NCBI GenBank assembly: GCA_947498595.1
Contig: CANMKX010000006.1
Location: 62,001 to 126,000 of the forward strand
DNA length: 64,000 nt
Reading direction: 5' to 3'
DNA from: an uncultured Aquimarina sp.
GTDB lineage: Bacteria; Bacteroidota; Bacteroidia; Flavobacteriales; Flavobacteriaceae
Shown: positions 39,308 to 47,705 of the stretch, piece after piece
Layout of the letters: the number at the start of each line of letters is the position of its first letter
Numbering within the stretch: position 1 is the first letter of the stretch
Notes under the pieces: generated by a model
What the model was told of the DNA's origin: nothing
The model's database searches: none
What the model saw: the letters and a program-made list of their open reading frames with translations, nothing else
Program-made: the position numbers and the translations under genes

Positions 39308-39477
39308 AAAAACACAAACATATTTGATTAGAGTTCGAAGTAAATATATGTAATATTATTGAGAAACGATAATTTGTTATTGTTATTCATTTATTTTATG
39401 AAGTATGTAAAATGAAATTGAAAGAGTACATTTGTATAAATAAGATAGAAGAGTAAAAACATTTAGTAGTATAAAAA

Positions 39478-40635
39478 ATGGAGCGTTTTCCTGAAAAACT
39501 TCGATTAAAATTAGAAAAAAGAAAAGAAGAAAGTGTACTAAGAGGACTTCCAGTTAGTACGTCTGGAATCGATTTTTCTTCAAACGACTATTTAGGCTTT
39601 TCAAGATTGCATGATTTATCAGAAGAAGTAACGAAGATTCTTAAAAAATATAATGCAAAAAAAAATGGAGCTACAGGATCAAGATTACTTACAGGAAATC
39701 ATGAGTTATATACTGTTGTAGAAAATAGGTTAGCCCAAATTCACGAAGCTGAAGCTGCCTTGATATTTAATTCAGGATATGATGCAAATGTTGGAGTATT
39801 TTCATCGATAGCCCAAAAGGGAGATGTTGTTTTATATGATGAATATATTCACGCATCTATTAGAGATGGGATACAGCTAAGTTATGCCGAATCGTATAAG
39901 TTTAAACATAATGATTTAATAGATTTAGAGAAAAAAATAAAGAGAACCAAAAGTAAAGTAGGATTTAAAGGGACGCTTTACGTAGTAACAGAATCTATTT
40001 TTTCAATGGATGGAGATCATCCTGACTTAAAAAAAATAGTAGCATTGTGCGAAGAAAATAAAAGTTACTTAATCATAGATGAAGCTCATGCTGTAGGTGT
40101 TTTCGGAATAAATGGAGTAGGTATGATTCAAGAATATGGATTGCATAATGCTGTTTTTGCAAGAATTATGACTTTTGGAAAAGGATTAGGATGTCATGGA
40201 GCAGTTGTAATTGGGAGTCAATATTTAAAACAATACTTAGTGAATTTTGCAAGAAGTTTTATTTATACAACAGGATTACCACCTCATTCATTAGCCGTAA
40301 TTTTGGCAAGCTATAATAAATTGTCACAATCAAATTTAGAACAAAGAATATTACAAACCAGAATAAAATTATTTAAGAAACAAATAGAGGCAAATAAATT
40401 AACCAAAATATTTGTGGAAAGTAATTCTGCAATACATTGTTGTATCATACCAGGAAACGAGAGAGTGACAACCGTAGCTCAGCAATTACAAGATAAAGGA
40501 TATACAGTAAAATCGATAAAATCACCAACAGTTCCAGTAACAAAAGAACGATTACGATTTTGTTTACATAATTATAACTCTGAAAAAGAAATAAAGGAAG
40601 TCTTATACTTACTTGCTACTTTTGTCAAGAGTTAG
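39478..40635 (+). CDS. bioF: 8-amino-7-oxononanoate synthase
   Basis: The 385-residue PLP enzyme condenses pimeloyl-ACP (or -CoA) with alanine in the first dedicated biotin step. Landmarks are GIDFSSNDYLGF, GATGSRLLTGNHELY, IIDEAHAVGVFG and the Schiff-base Lys in MTFGKGLGCHGAVV. A -7 box TAcaTTTG sits at 39427-39434 with a near-consensus TATG 19 bp upstream. It is the first of the plus-strand run bioF-bioD-bioA, and bioD starts 16 bp later. Confidence 0.95.
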   Translation: MERFPEKLRLKLEKRKEESVLRGLPVSTSGIDFSSNDYLGFSRLHDLSEEVTKILKKYNAKKNGATGSRLLTGNHELYTVVENRLAQIHEAEAALIFNSGYDANVGVFSSIAQKGDVVLYDEYIHASIRDGIQLSYAESYKFKHNDLIDLEKKIKRTKSKVGFKGTLYVVTESIFSMDGDHPDLKKIVALCEENKSYLIIDEAHAVGVFGINGVGMIQEYGLHNAVFARIMTFGKGLGCHGAVVIGSQYLKQYLVNFARSFIYTTGLPPHSLAVILASYNKLSQSNLEQRILQTRIKLFKKQIEANKLTKIFVESNSAIHCCIIPGNERVTTVAQQLQDKGYTVKSIKSPTVPVTKERLRFCLHNYNSEKEIKEVLYLLATFVKS

Positions 40636-40651
40636 AAGATTAAGAATAATA

Positions 40652-41272
40652 ATGAGTAAAACAATATTTATAACAGGAATAGGTACTGATGTAGGAAAAA
40701 CAGTTGTTTCTGCAATTGTAGTAGAAGCATTGAAAGCAGATTATTTTAAACCTATTCAAGCAGGAGATTTAAATTATTCTGATACAGATAAAGTAAAAGA
40801 ATGGGTGTCCAATCAAGAAACTGTTTTTCACCCTAACGCATATAGTTTACAAACGCCTATGAGCCCGCATGCAGCAGCGGCTATTGATCAAGTTAGGATA
40901 GAAGCTGATAAAATTATAGTGCCTAAAACGACTAATAATTTAGTTATAGAAGGAGCAGGTGGATTATTGGTTCCTATAAATGATAAAGAAACTATTTTAG
41001 ATTTAATACAACCTGGCTATAAAGTATTGGTAGTATCTAGGCATTATTTAGGGAGCATTAATCATACGTTATTGACCATAAAATTATTGCAAGACAAAGG
41101 ATGCGAGGTATCTTTATTGTTTAATGGTGATGAACATCCAACAACAGAAGATATTATTGTGAAAATGACAGGAGTAAATGTTATTGGAAGAATAAATGAA
41201 GAGGAAAAGATAACGCAAGATACTATTCATAAATATGCAGTTATGTTGAAAGATAATTTGCAAATGTTATAA
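40652..41272 (+). CDS. bioD: Dethiobiotin synthase
   Basis: From ATG 40652 the product is 206 residues; a frame from 40613 would overlap bioF and lacks homology at its start. The P-loop is GIGTDVGKTVVS at the N-terminus, followed by KPIQAGDLNYSDTDKV and VIEGAGGLLVPI, both standard BioD motifs. It closes the ureido ring on diaminopelargonate using CO2 and ATP. It lies between bioF and bioA with small gaps, which fits one operon. Confidence 0.95.
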   Translation: MSKTIFITGIGTDVGKTVVSAIVVEALKADYFKPIQAGDLNYSDTDKVKEWVSNQETVFHPNAYSLQTPMSPHAAAAIDQVRIEADKIIVPKTTNNLVIEGAGGLLVPINDKETILDLIQPGYKVLVVSRHYLGSINHTLLTIKLLQDKGCEVSLLFNGDEHPTTEDIIVKMTGVNVIGRINEEEKITQDTIHKYAVMLKDNLQML

Positions 41273-41284
41273 AGGAAATAAAAA

Positions 41285-42550
41285 ATGAATTTACAAGAAA
41301 GAGATAAAAAACATTTGTGGCATCCGTTAACGCAACATAAAATACATCCTGATTCATTACCAATAACAAGAGCTAAAGGAGCATTGTTGTTTGATGATAA
41401 TGGAAAAGAATATATTGACGGAATAGCGTCATGGTATACTTCTATATACGGGCATTGTAATGATACAATATTAGCTGCGGTACAAAAACAAATGCAACAA
41501 TTAGATCAGATAGTTTTTGCAGGATTTACACATGAGCCAGCAGTAAAATTATCAGAAGAATTGATTTCGATATTACCAGAAAATCAAGGAAAAGTGTTTT
41601 TCTCAGATAATGGATCAACAGCAAATGAAGTAGGTATTAAAATGGCGTTGCAATATCATTTTAATAAAGGAGATAGTAGAAATGTAATTATAGCGTTCGA
41701 AAATGGATTTCATGGAGATACGTTTGGAGCCATGTCAGCATCTGGATTGTCAGTTTATAACGGACCTTTTGAAGATTTTTTTATAGATGTAAAACGTATA
41801 CCAGTACCTAATGCAGAAAACATACAAGCAGTAATTGAGCAATTTCAAAAAATAATAGCCGAAAATAAAGTTGCAGCATTTATATATGAACCTTTAGTAC
41901 AAGGGGCAAATGCTATGCATATGTTTGAAGCAGATCATTTAGATATGATTTTGCAATTATGTAAAGAGAATAATATTCTGATGATTGCAGATGAAGTGAT
42001 GACAGGTTTTGGGAAAACAGGAAAAAACTTTGCATCAGAATATATAGAAACACAGCCAGATATTATATCCTTATCAAAAGCATTAACAGCTGGATTTGTT
42101 CCTATGGCAATAACAACCTGTACACAACAAGTATACGATGCTTTTTTGGATGATTCAGTAGGTAAAGCATTTTTTCATGCACATACTTACACCGCAAATC
42201 CAATTGCATGCTCAGTTGCAATAGCAGGAATAAGTTTGTTGCGATCAAAAGAAATACAATCAAATATTCAGAGAATTATAAGCTCACATCAATCATTTGA
42301 TGAGAAAATAATAGCACATCCAAAAGTAAAAACCACTCGACAAATAGGAGTTATTTACGCCCTAGACCTAAATATAGAAATGGATCGATATGGAAAACAA
42401 CGATACCAGATATTTGATCATTTCATGAATAATGGTGTTGTTTTAAGACCGTTGGGAAATACAATATATATATTACCACCATATGTTATAACAGAGGAAC
42501 AATTACAGAAAATATATGATACAATAACATCTTTACTCGATACTCTCTAA
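41285..42550 (+). CDS. bioA: Adenosylmethionine-8-amino-7-oxononanoate aminotransferase
   Basis: The 421-residue class III PLP aminotransferase converts 8-amino-7-oxononanoate to diaminopelargonate with S-adenosylmethionine as amino donor. Features are HLWHPLTQH at the N-terminus, FSDNGSTANEVGIKMA, FENGFHGDTFGAMS, MIADEVMTGFGKTG and the Schiff-base Lys in SLSKALTAGFVPMA. It starts 12 bp after bioD. Its last 18 bp overlap the tail of the convergent Coa1-like gene. Confidence 0.96.
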   Translation: MNLQERDKKHLWHPLTQHKIHPDSLPITRAKGALLFDDNGKEYIDGIASWYTSIYGHCNDTILAAVQKQMQQLDQIVFAGFTHEPAVKLSEELISILPENQGKVFFSDNGSTANEVGIKMALQYHFNKGDSRNVIIAFENGFHGDTFGAMSASGLSVYNGPFEDFFIDVKRIPVPNAENIQAVIEQFQKIIAENKVAAFIYEPLVQGANAMHMFEADHLDMILQLCKENNILMIADEVMTGFGKTGKNFASEYIETQPDIISLSKALTAGFVPMAITTCTQQVYDAFLDDSVGKAFFHAHTYTANPIACSVAIAGISLLRSKEIQSNIQRIISSHQSFDEKIIAHPKVKTTRQIGVIYALDLNIEMDRYGKQRYQIFDHFMNNGVVLRPLGNTIYILPPYVITEEQLQKIYDTITSLLDTL

Positions 42551-42976
42551 TGTAGAGGTATTATTGATTAAGTCAATTTCTTCACCAGTATCAGAAATAA
42601 TTAAATAAACTTCAGAATATTCCCAAGTATTCTGGAGTTTTGTTCCTGTAACATATAGTTTGGCAGTTCCTTTAGGGCCTTCGATAGGAATTGAGAAACT
42701 AGCCGAACCTTCATCATTTTGAAGTGATATATTTCCAGACGGAATTCCAGTAGATTCTATAGGAGATCCTAATTGTTTGATCACGTAATCATCATTATTT
42801 ACTTTTTCGATAGCCTCTTGATAAGGTCCAGATTCAGTGATTAATTTGCTAACACCAAATACAGTTGCTCCAATAAAAACAATAAATAGAATAATAAGAG
42901 TTAAACACCCTCCAGTAGGAACTACCCATATCCAATTTCTACCAAACCAACTTTTTTGAGAACCTCGATTTTCCAT
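42533..42976 (-). CDS. Coa1/Tim21-family membrane protein
   Basis: The 147-residue product has one transmembrane helix (about residues 18-42, WIWVVPTGGCLTLIILFIVFIGATVF). A C-terminal domain follows whose SGPYQEAIEKVNNDDYVIKQLGSPIE, FSIPIEGPKGTAKLYVTGTK, WEYSEVYLII and GEEIDLI segments match the Coa1/Tim21 family, named for mitochondrial cytochrome c oxidase assembly. Its role in bacteria is not established. It is on the minus strand, divergent from the ketosynthase, and overlaps bioA at its 3' end by 18 bp, so the two messages are antisense there. Confidence 0.85.
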   Translation of the reverse strand: MENRGSQKSWFGRNWIWVVPTGGCLTLIILFIVFIGATVFGVSKLITESGPYQEAIEKVNNDDYVIKQLGSPIESTGIPSGNISLQNDEGSASFSIPIEGPKGTAKLYVTGTKLQNTWEYSEVYLIISDTGEEIDLINNTSTLESIE

Positions 42977-43099
42977 ATAAATGCAATGTTTTTATAATGA
43001 TTCTCTTAATAAGTAATACGATAACAGAATATGTTACAAGTTAAACCATATAAATATCATAATGAATAAGTTTAAGACTAAAAAAATGAACGAATTATA

Positions 43100-43129
43100 T
43101 TGGGATAGTAAAGCAATACTGTAAATTTG
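43100..43129 (+). promoter_or_regulatory. Bacteroidota-type promoter before the ketosynthase gene
   Basis: TTG at 43100-43102 is followed after 19 bp by TAaaTTTG (43122-43129), a full match to the Bacteroidota -33/-7 consensus. Transcription would start a few bases after 43129. That argues against the TTG inside the -7 box (43127) as translation start and for the next TTG at 43148. Confidence 0.55.
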
Positions 43130-43147
43130 CGGCAAAAAAGTAATTCA

Positions 43148-44311
43148 TTGCAAGAACAAATTTCTATTACAAGTATATCGTCTATTTCACCTTTAGGATA
43201 CAAGATGGAAGATATTTGGAGTGCATATAAAAAGGGAACACATTGTATTAGTGGTGATATATACAATGGAATAGAAACTCCTGTAGCAAAACTAACTGTT
43301 GATGCACAAAAAGAAATAGCAGTATTACGATCAAGTGATGCCAATTATAAAGACTTAGACGAATCTGTACTCTACGCTATATATGCAGCTAGAAAAGCTG
43401 TAGAGGAAGCGCAATGGAAAGATGAAAAAGATTTTGGAATAAATATAGGTTCGTCAAGAGGAGCGACTAGGTTATTTGAAAAATATCATAAAGAATTTTT
43501 AGAAGAAGGTGTTTCCTCTACTTTAAGTTCACCAACGACGACATTAGGAAATATATCATCTTGGATTTCGCATGATTTACAACATCAGGGTCCAGAAATA
43601 AGCCACTCAATAACATGTTCCACCGCATTGCATGCAATGCTTAATGGAGTTGCTTGGATAGGAGCAGGGATGGTTGATAAATTTATGGTAGGTGGGAGTG
43701 AAGCTCCATTAACACCATTTACAATAGCGCAAGTAAAAGCATTAAAAATATATGCTTCAGACATTAATGCGACTTATCCCAGTCAAGCATTGAATTTAGA
43801 AAAGAAAAGAAATTCTATGTTTTTAGGGGAAGGAGCAGCAGTTGCATGTTTAGAAAAAGGAATTAAGAAAAATGCATTAGCTATAATTAAAGGAATAGGA
43901 TATGCTACAGAACCTTTAAAACACAATATTTCGATATCGACAAATGCAGATTGTTTTCAGAAATCTATGAAAATGGCTTTAGGAAACATGGATGTCAACG
44001 AAATAGACTGTGTAGTAATGCATGCTCCAGGAACAGTAAAAGGAGATTTGTCAGAATATAATGCAATTAATAAGGTGTTTGGAAACAAAACACCTGCATT
44101 GACAACCAATAAATGGAAAATAGGACATACTTTTGGGGCTAGTGGTATTTTAAACATAGAATTTGCTATACTTATGATTCTTAAACAAGAATTTATACCA
44201 GTACCCTTTGTGAATAAAAACAATAAAAAACCAGAAAACATAAAAAATGTAATGGTAAATGCAGTAGGTTTTGGAGGAAATGCTGTTAGCATCTTACTTT
44301 CCAAAGTATAA
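43148..44311 (+). CDS. Beta-ketoacyl-ACP synthase-like protein in the biotin cluster
   Basis: The product is 387 residues from TTG 43148 (394 from TTG 43127, which lies inside a promoter box). It is a FabF/FabB-type ketosynthase with the Cys-His-His triad: nucleophile Cys in SITCSTALHAMLNG (residue 157 from 43148), His in VMHAPGTVKGD and His in KIGHTFGASGIL. The pattern SSISPLGYK at the N-terminus and VNAVGFGGNAVSIL at the C-terminus complete the thiolase fold. It lies between the bioF-bioD-bioA run and bioB. The window holds no bioC or bioH, so a role in making the pimeloyl chain is a reasonable inference, not shown by the sequence. Confidence 0.85.
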   Translation: MQEQISITSISSISPLGYKMEDIWSAYKKGTHCISGDIYNGIETPVAKLTVDAQKEIAVLRSSDANYKDLDESVLYAIYAARKAVEEAQWKDEKDFGINIGSSRGATRLFEKYHKEFLEEGVSSTLSSPTTTLGNISSWISHDLQHQGPEISHSITCSTALHAMLNGVAWIGAGMVDKFMVGGSEAPLTPFTIAQVKALKIYASDINATYPSQALNLEKKRNSMFLGEGAAVACLEKGIKKNALAIIKGIGYATEPLKHNISISTNADCFQKSMKMALGNMDVNEIDCVVMHAPGTVKGDLSEYNAINKVFGNKTPALTTNKWKIGHTFGASGILNIEFAILMILKQEFIPVPFVNKNNKKPENIKNVMVNAVGFGGNAVSILLSKV

Positions 44312-44359
44312 GTGATACCGTAATATTTTTATTATTTTTGACGTATTAATTTTCAGCTT

Positions 44360-45472
44360 ATGAGCGAAACACGACATAATTGGACTAAAGAAGAGATTTT
44401 AGCTATATATAATAAACCATTAATGGATTTGCTGTATGAAGCAGCAACGATACACCGTAAAGAGCATGATCCTAATGTGGTGCAAGTCTCTACATTGTTA
44501 TCTATTAAAACTGGAGGATGTTCTGAAGATTGTGGGTATTGCCCACAAGCAGCAAGATATCACACAGATGTAGATGGTAATGATTTAATGGGAGTGCCAC
44601 AAGTAAAGGCACAAGCATTGAGAGCTAAAGCATCAGGAAGTTCTAGAGTTTGTATGGGAGCGGCTTGGAGAAATGTAAAAGATGGACCAGAATTTGATCA
44701 AGTATTAGAAATGGTACGTACGATCAATAAGTTAGATATGGAGGTATGTTGTACACTAGGTATGATTACTGAAAATCAGGCAAAAAGATTAGCTGAAGCA
44801 GGACTATATGCTTATAATCATAATTTAGATTCTTCTGAAGAGTATTATAAAGAGGTAATTTCGACTAGAGGATACCAAGATAGGTTAGATACTATCGATA
44901 ATGTTAGAAAAACAAATGTAACTGTTTGTTCAGGTGGAATTATTGGTATGGGAGAAAATATAGAAGATAGAGCAGGAATGTTAGTTGCCTTATCTACCTT
45001 AAATCCACAACCAGAATCAGTGCCAATTAATGCATTAGTGGCAGTTGATGGAACTCCTATGGAAGACGAGAAACCTGTAGAGATATGGGAAATGATTCGT
45101 ATGGTAGCAACTACACGTATAGTAATGCCAGAGACTCAAGTGCGATTATCAGCAGGAAGAACACAAATGAGCAGAGAAGGACAAGCAATGTGTTTCTTTG
45201 CAGGAGCAAATTCGATTTTTGCGGGAGATAAGTTGTTAACAACACCTAATCCAGATGTAAATGAGGACATGAAAATGTTCGAAATGCTAGGACTAAATCC
45301 ACAAAAACCTTTTACGAAAAAAGTGCAACCAAGAACAGTTGAAGCTAAAGATTCTCAATTAGAATCTATTGGAGAAAAGCCAAAATGGACTAGACCGGAG
45401 CATACTATCGAAAGAAATGAAGCTGCGAAAAATAAGGCAAAAGAGATTCGAAAAGTAGCACAAGAAAATTAA
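44360..45472 (+). CDS. bioB: Biotin synthase
   Basis: The 370-residue radical-SAM enzyme inserts sulfur into dethiobiotin. The 4Fe-4S motif is CSEDCGYCPQAARY (C-x3-C-x2-C), followed by VCMGAAWRN, GLYAYNHNLDSSEEYY, the TVCSGGIIGMGE segment and LSAGRTQMSREGQAMCFFAGANSIFAGDKLLTTPNP, which carries the arginine ligand region of the 2Fe-2S cluster. The C-terminus has an extra basic tail of about 30 residues. A -7 box TAttTTTG is at 44333-44340, 19 bp before the ATG. The gene follows the ketosynthase by 48 bp and precedes the JmjC-like gene by 51 bp. Confidence 0.98.
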   Translation: MSETRHNWTKEEILAIYNKPLMDLLYEAATIHRKEHDPNVVQVSTLLSIKTGGCSEDCGYCPQAARYHTDVDGNDLMGVPQVKAQALRAKASGSSRVCMGAAWRNVKDGPEFDQVLEMVRTINKLDMEVCCTLGMITENQAKRLAEAGLYAYNHNLDSSEEYYKEVISTRGYQDRLDTIDNVRKTNVTVCSGGIIGMGENIEDRAGMLVALSTLNPQPESVPINALVAVDGTPMEDEKPVEIWEMIRMVATTRIVMPETQVRLSAGRTQMSREGQAMCFFAGANSIFAGDKLLTTPNPDVNEDMKMFEMLGLNPQKPFTKKVQPRTVEAKDSQLESIGEKPKWTRPEHTIERNEAAKNKAKEIRKVAQEN

Positions 45473-45523
45473 GAAATAGTAGTGCTGTATTTTAAATATG
45501 GGTATTAACAATAAGGAATTATT

Positions 45524-46393
45524 TTGGAATTAAATTTGAACGAAATACCAAGAGTTAAAAATATTTCTAAAGAAGAATTTTTAAAAAAATATTTCATTCC
45601 ACAAAAACCAGTTGTTATTGAAAACCTCATTGAGGATTGGCCAGCATATCAAAAATGGAACCTTGAGTACATAGATAAGTTAGCAGGAGATCGTGAGGTG
45701 CCTTTATTTGATGATAGACCTATTAATTCTGAATATAAATTTAATGAGCCGCATGCTAAAATGAAGATGAAAGAATATATTCATTTACTCAAGAGCGGTC
45801 CAACAAATTATAGGATTTTTTTGTACAACATCTTAAAAGAAGTACCGGTATTGCAAGATGATTTTAAATATCCTGAAATAGGATTAAAATTATTGAAGAA
45901 ATTACCTTTTTTATTTTTCGGTGGAGCAAAATCAAAAGTCTTTATGCATTATGATATTGATTATGCGAATATTTTACATTTTCATTTTTCTGGAGAGAAA
46001 CAATGTATATTATTTCCTCCATCAGAAACTAAATATCTGTACAAAATACCGCACGCATTAATATCACATCAAGGAATTGATTTTTTAAATCCAGATTTAG
46101 AAAAATGGCCAGCTTTGCGATATGCAAAAGGATATATTACAAATTTAAAACACGGAGAGGCATTGTACATGCCAGAAGGATATTGGCATCAAATGACATA
46201 TCTTACTCCAGGTTTTTCGATGAGTATTAGAGCTATGCCTAGATCGATCCTTAATTTAAATAAAGCAATGTATAATCTAGTTGTGATGCGACATTTTGAT
46301 AATTTAATGAGGAAGATACGAGGAGAAAAATGGATGTTGTACAAAAATAAAAAGGCAATAAAAAAGACACATAAAAAGAATAGTATTTCTTGA
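45524..46393 (+). CDS. JmjC/Cupin_8-type Fe(II)/2-oxoglutarate dioxygenase-like protein
   Basis: The product is 289 residues from TTG 45524; no ATG occurs in a better place and the N-terminal PRVKNISKEEFLKKYFIPQKPVVIENLIEDWPA is the usual opening of Cupin_8 proteins. The iron site HxD is in FMHYDIDYANILHF, and the distal His in MPEGYWHQMTYL. Such enzymes hydroxylate proteins or small molecules; the substrate is not predictable. It may belong to the same transcript as bioB, and a perfect-stem terminator follows. Confidence 0.85.
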   Translation: MELNLNEIPRVKNISKEEFLKKYFIPQKPVVIENLIEDWPAYQKWNLEYIDKLAGDREVPLFDDRPINSEYKFNEPHAKMKMKEYIHLLKSGPTNYRIFLYNILKEVPVLQDDFKYPEIGLKLLKKLPFLFFGGAKSKVFMHYDIDYANILHFHFSGEKQCILFPPSETKYLYKIPHALISHQGIDFLNPDLEKWPALRYAKGYITNLKHGEALYMPEGYWHQMTYLTPGFSMSIRAMPRSILNLNKAMYNLVVMRHFDNLMRKIRGEKWMLYKNKKAIKKTHKKNSIS

Positions 46394-46412
46394 ATTTAAA
46401 AAGGAAATATTT

Positions 46413-46459
46413 AAGCAAAAGCTCAATATCATTACGATATTGAGCTTTTGCTTTTTTAG
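46413..46459 (+). terminator. Rho-independent terminator after the JmjC-like gene
   Basis: The arms 46413-46430 and 46436-46453 are exact 18-bp reverse complements (core AAAAGCTCAATATC) with a 5-nt loop and a T-run. It separates the biotin cluster from the gene-poor accessory stretch. Confidence 0.9.
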
Positions 46460-46491
46460 AAATATGCGAGTATAATAATGTTAAAAGAGTC

Positions 46492-46817
46492 TCATTTCGA
46501 CAAGCTCAGTGATTAGATAAATTCAGCGATGATACTTAATCTTAGTAATAATAGAATTCGTAATCAAACTATGTTAAATGTTGAGTAATCATTCTGTAGC
46601 CTGAGCTTGCCGAAGGTTAGGGGGAATAGTGCATTTCAACAAACTCAGTGATTAATAGGAAAGGTGAAATCTAGATAACATCATTTCGACAAGCTCAGTG
46701 ATCAGATAAATTCAGCGATGATACTTAATCTTAGTAATAATAGAATTCGTAATCAAACTATGTTAAATGTTGAGTAATCACTCTGTAGCCTGAGCTTGCC
46801 GAAGGTTAGGGGGAATA
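46492..46817 (+). repeat. Tandem 189-bp repeat, two copies (upstream bracket of the accessory patch)
   Basis: Copy 1 (46492-46680) is followed directly by copy 2, which is preserved over its first 137 bp (46681-46817) with only two mismatches seen by eye. Each copy opens with TTCGACAAGCTCAGTG and, about 105 bp in, has the inverted form CCTGAGCTTGCCGAAGG (first copy: 46496-46511 and 46600-46616), so an inverted repeat bounds the conserved part. A degenerate TTCAACAAACTCAGTG occurs in the linker. It has no ORF and no transposase. The same family, diverged, occurs at 50441-50840 in the same orientation. The rest of the 46394-47055 interval shows nothing else. Confidence 0.9.
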
Positions 46818-47055
46818 TCCATAGATCTAACTAGTAAAACCATAATTATACAGGATAATATTATCTAACTATCACTATTACTTTTGTATTGATCTCAACA
46901 GAATGTATATAAGCAAGTAGGGATAATTAAATGACCAATTTTATAACATAAGAAAAAAATACGGTGATTTATTAAGTTTTAGATCATCTGTAAAACTGTT
47001 CAAAAAACTTGAATCTACTTGAATATATAGTAATTATTACATTAAAATAACAAAA

Positions 47056-47361
47056 ATGTCAGAATCAAGAATTAAAGCACTGAAAGAGCAGATTAGTAAT
47101 TATCAAAGGAATATAAGAGTAACTAGAGAAAGTACTGCTAGATATAGAGCAAATGGAGCTCCTTTACATTATCAAGAGTCTGGAAAAAAAAATATTAAAT
47201 CCCTCCAAAATCAAGTAAGAATATGTAGGGAAGAAATAGCTGAACTAAAAGGGAAGAAGAAATCAAGAAAATCATCAAATAAATCTATTTTTAGTGGAAA
47301 TATCTTATTTCTGCCATTTAGAATTATTTGGTGGTTTTTTAAGTTCGCTTTAAAAGATTAG
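47056..47361 (+). CDS. Small coiled-coil protein with C-terminal membrane helix
   Basis: The 101-residue product has an N-terminal helical, highly charged region (about residues 1-70: MSESRIKALKEQISNYQRNIR, later NIKSLQNQVRICREEIAELKGKKK), a Ser/Lys linker, and a hydrophobic aromatic tail at 78-98 (NILFLPFRIIWWFFKFALKD) that would insert into a membrane. I do not recognise a family. It is the first gene in the accessory patch and precedes the MNT-HEPN gene by 344 bp. Coding status is supported by the ATG start, an uninterrupted 101-codon frame and a plausible protein. Confidence 0.6.
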   Translation: MSESRIKALKEQISNYQRNIRVTRESTARYRANGAPLHYQESGKKNIKSLQNQVRICREEIAELKGKKKSRKSSNKSIFSGNILFLPFRIIWWFFKFALKD

Positions 47362-47705
47362 TATAGCTATATATAGATTGACTTTAAAGGTAATATATAA
47401 TTAATAATCTTGTTTTGGATATTTTATTTTTAGTTGAATAACTTTTTATTCAATAAAACTTAATTTAAAAAATAATATTTATTATTCGTAAATTCAATAT
47501 TCATAATAGGATCAGTAATCATTACAAGAACGAATTTTGGCTTTGAGATTAGATTTGTAACGATGCAGGAAAGAAATCTAATCTTGAGGTTAGATATGCA
47601 ATGATGCAAGAGCTATTTATCATAACAAATAAGCTCGTTTATGAACAATCCCAAGAATAATGCTATCTTTAGACAGTAAAATACACAAGTCCAAAATAAG
47701 GATAG
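47362..47705. other. Gene-free interval of 344 bp with one hairpin
   Basis: No ORF of interest. A perfect 11-bp inverted repeat, AGATTAGATTT (47546-47556) / AAATCTAATCT (47574-47584), has a 17-nt loop. A weakly repeated phrase, 'gattagatttgtaacgatgc' at 47548 and 'gttagatatgcaatgatgc' just downstream, also occurs. It might be a regulatory structure for the MNT-HEPN gene that starts at 47706, or a remnant repeat. Confidence 0.4.

Noticed and set aside
40613..40651. bioD start at 40613
   Set aside because: It overlaps the bioF tail and adds a basic leader with no BioD homology; ATG 40652 sits right before the P-loop.
43127..43147. Ketosynthase start at TTG 43127
   Set aside because: This TTG is part of the TAaaTTTG promoter box, so it would not be in the mRNA.
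46492..46817. CRISPR array
   Set aside because: The repeat unit is 189 bp with only two copies and no spacers of about 30 bp between short repeats; no cas gene is in the window.
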